Source: Acidobacteriota bacterium (GTDB taxonomy: Bacteria; Acidobacteriota; Blastocatellia; Pyrinomonadales; Pyrinomonadaceae). Taken from it: a DNA stretch of 52,635 nucleotides. Location: the NCBI GenBank assembly GCA_003222945.1, contig QHXM01000080.1:1-52635 (forward strand), read 5' to 3'. The notes under the pieces were generated by a model that worked only from the letters and a program-made list of their open reading frames with translations, was not told the DNA's origin and made no database searches. Positions 52,046 to 52,635 of the stretch are shown here, piece by piece (the first letter of the stretch is position 1; each line of letters starts with the position of its first letter). Made by a program: the position numbers and the translations under genes.

Positions 52046-52635
52046 GATGCCGACCAATGACTTATTGCCAGTTGCGCTCACCATCGCCGGATTCGACCCG
52101 TCTGGCGGCGCAGGCATCATAGCGGACACGAAGACCTTCACAGCTTTCGACTGCTTTGCGACTGCTGCTATCACGTCGCTCACGTTTCAGAACACTAAGG
52201 GCATACGGGGCGCGGCGCATCAGACGGCTGAAACTGTGCGCGCACAAGTTCTGCCTGTCATAGAAGAGTTTCAAGTGGCAGGAGCGAAGACCGGAATGCT
52301 GCCTACGCGCGAGATAATACAGGAGGTCGCGCGCCTGTTCCGTGAAACTGAATTGCCCGCACCCATCGTTGATCCGGTCTTGCGCTCCACATCAGGTTAT
52401 GATCTGATTGAGGAGGACGCGCTCCACGCGCTCATTAAGGAACTGATGCCGCTTGCGCGCCTAATCACACCGAACATTCCTGAAGCCGAACATATCACGG
52501 GTCTCGTCATAAAAGATGAAGAAGGAATGATTCGCGCCGCACACGCAATGCGAGAGATGGGCGCGCACGCCATCTTAGTAAAAGGCGGACACCTGAAGAG
52601 CAGGGATGAGGGCGGCAGCGTGAGGGATGAAAAAA
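52046..52635 (+). CDS. thiD: Hydroxymethylpyrimidine (phosphate) kinase ThiD, 5' part, cut by window end
   Basis: At least 196 residues from ATG 52046 to the window edge. ThiD phosphorylates HMP and then HMP-phosphate for thiamine synthesis (ribokinase family). Seen are PVALTIAGFDPSGGAGIIAD (substrate and ATP region), FDCFATAAITSLTFQNTKGI, FQVAGAKTGMLPTREIIQEV, PIVDPVLRSTSGYDLIEEDA, ARLITPNIPEAEHITGL and ILVKGGHLK. After GGHLK the reading frame enters SRDEGGSVRDEK, which is not ThiD-like but encoded by a repeat word. The DVL/THGTGC part of the enzyme would lie beyond the window. It is paired with thiE, consistent with a thiamine operon. Confidence 0.93.
52599..52635. repeat. GGGATGAGGG-family repeat arm inside thiD
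   Basis: 52599-52618 (AGCAGGGATGAGGGCGGCAG) is identical to 13385-13404, the left arm of the repeat after lptD; GTGAGGGATGAA then continues the same word. Here it is read in frame as part of thiD. The partner arm, if present, lies beyond the window. Confidence 0.8.

Overview
The window looks like a chromosomal segment from an Acidobacteriota bacterium, most likely the Blastocatellia/Pyrinomonadaceae side. The evidence is domain content rather than a marker gene. There are two VWA proteins of the acidobacterial TIGR03436 type, a secreted protein with a TIGR03437-like C-terminus, three DUF4214 proteins, and a Tes/Mss-like radical SAM protein. LptD, LpxB and an O-antigen cluster show a lipopolysaccharide outer membrane. 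GC content is moderately high. There is no rRNA, CRISPR array, prophage or insertion sequence; one tRNA (Gln, CTG anticodon) is present.

Layout. 1-5.0 kb: a broken radical SAM gene, a secreted hypothetical protein, a broken VWA gene and a small HisKA-only protein. 5.2-8.7 kb: tRNA-Gln with a clear promoter, a GAF histidine kinase plus NtrC-type regulator pair, and a HicA/HicB-like pair whose toxin gene has no in-frame start. 8.7-13.4 kb: an orphan ABC ATPase, then divergent lpxB (broken) and lptD. 13.4-21.4 kb: three large secreted proteins (two zinc metalloproteases and a beta-propeller protein). 21.5-26.8 kb: a glycosyltransferase, then a tight operon rfbH - SDR - split transketolase, which probably makes an unusual 3,6-dideoxy sugar. 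27-30.6 kb: an intact VWA protein, a broken polyprenol-type GT2 and a DUF4214 protein. 30.7-46.1 kb: a ten-gene minus-strand polysaccharide cluster (membrane glycosyltransferases, YfhO, three GT4 genes, a coiled-coil methyltransferase, Wzt, a STELLO-like transferase, a GT2) divergent from wzm. 46.1-48.1 kb: two small hypotheticals and an O-antigen ligase with a PDZ-like insert. 48.5-52.6 kb: a large TPR protein, a small membrane protein, thiE and the 5' part of thiD.

How it fits together. Wzm/Wzt would export an O-polysaccharide assembled by the GT4/GT2 enzymes. The methyltransferase with a long coiled coil next to Wzt is a plausible chain terminator. The ligase would join the chain to lipid A-core, which LpxB helps make and LptD delivers to the cell surface. 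RfbH and its partners would supply a dideoxy sugar to that polymer.

Two features stand out. First, most intergenic gaps carry long inverted repeats whose arms are built from short repeated words; their arms spill into gene 3' ends, and one copy lies in frame inside thiD. Second, six otherwise conserved genes each lack an internal block and change frame at one point, including lpxB, which is normally essential. That pattern looks more like recurrent assembly collapse than like biology, but it needs read-level checking.
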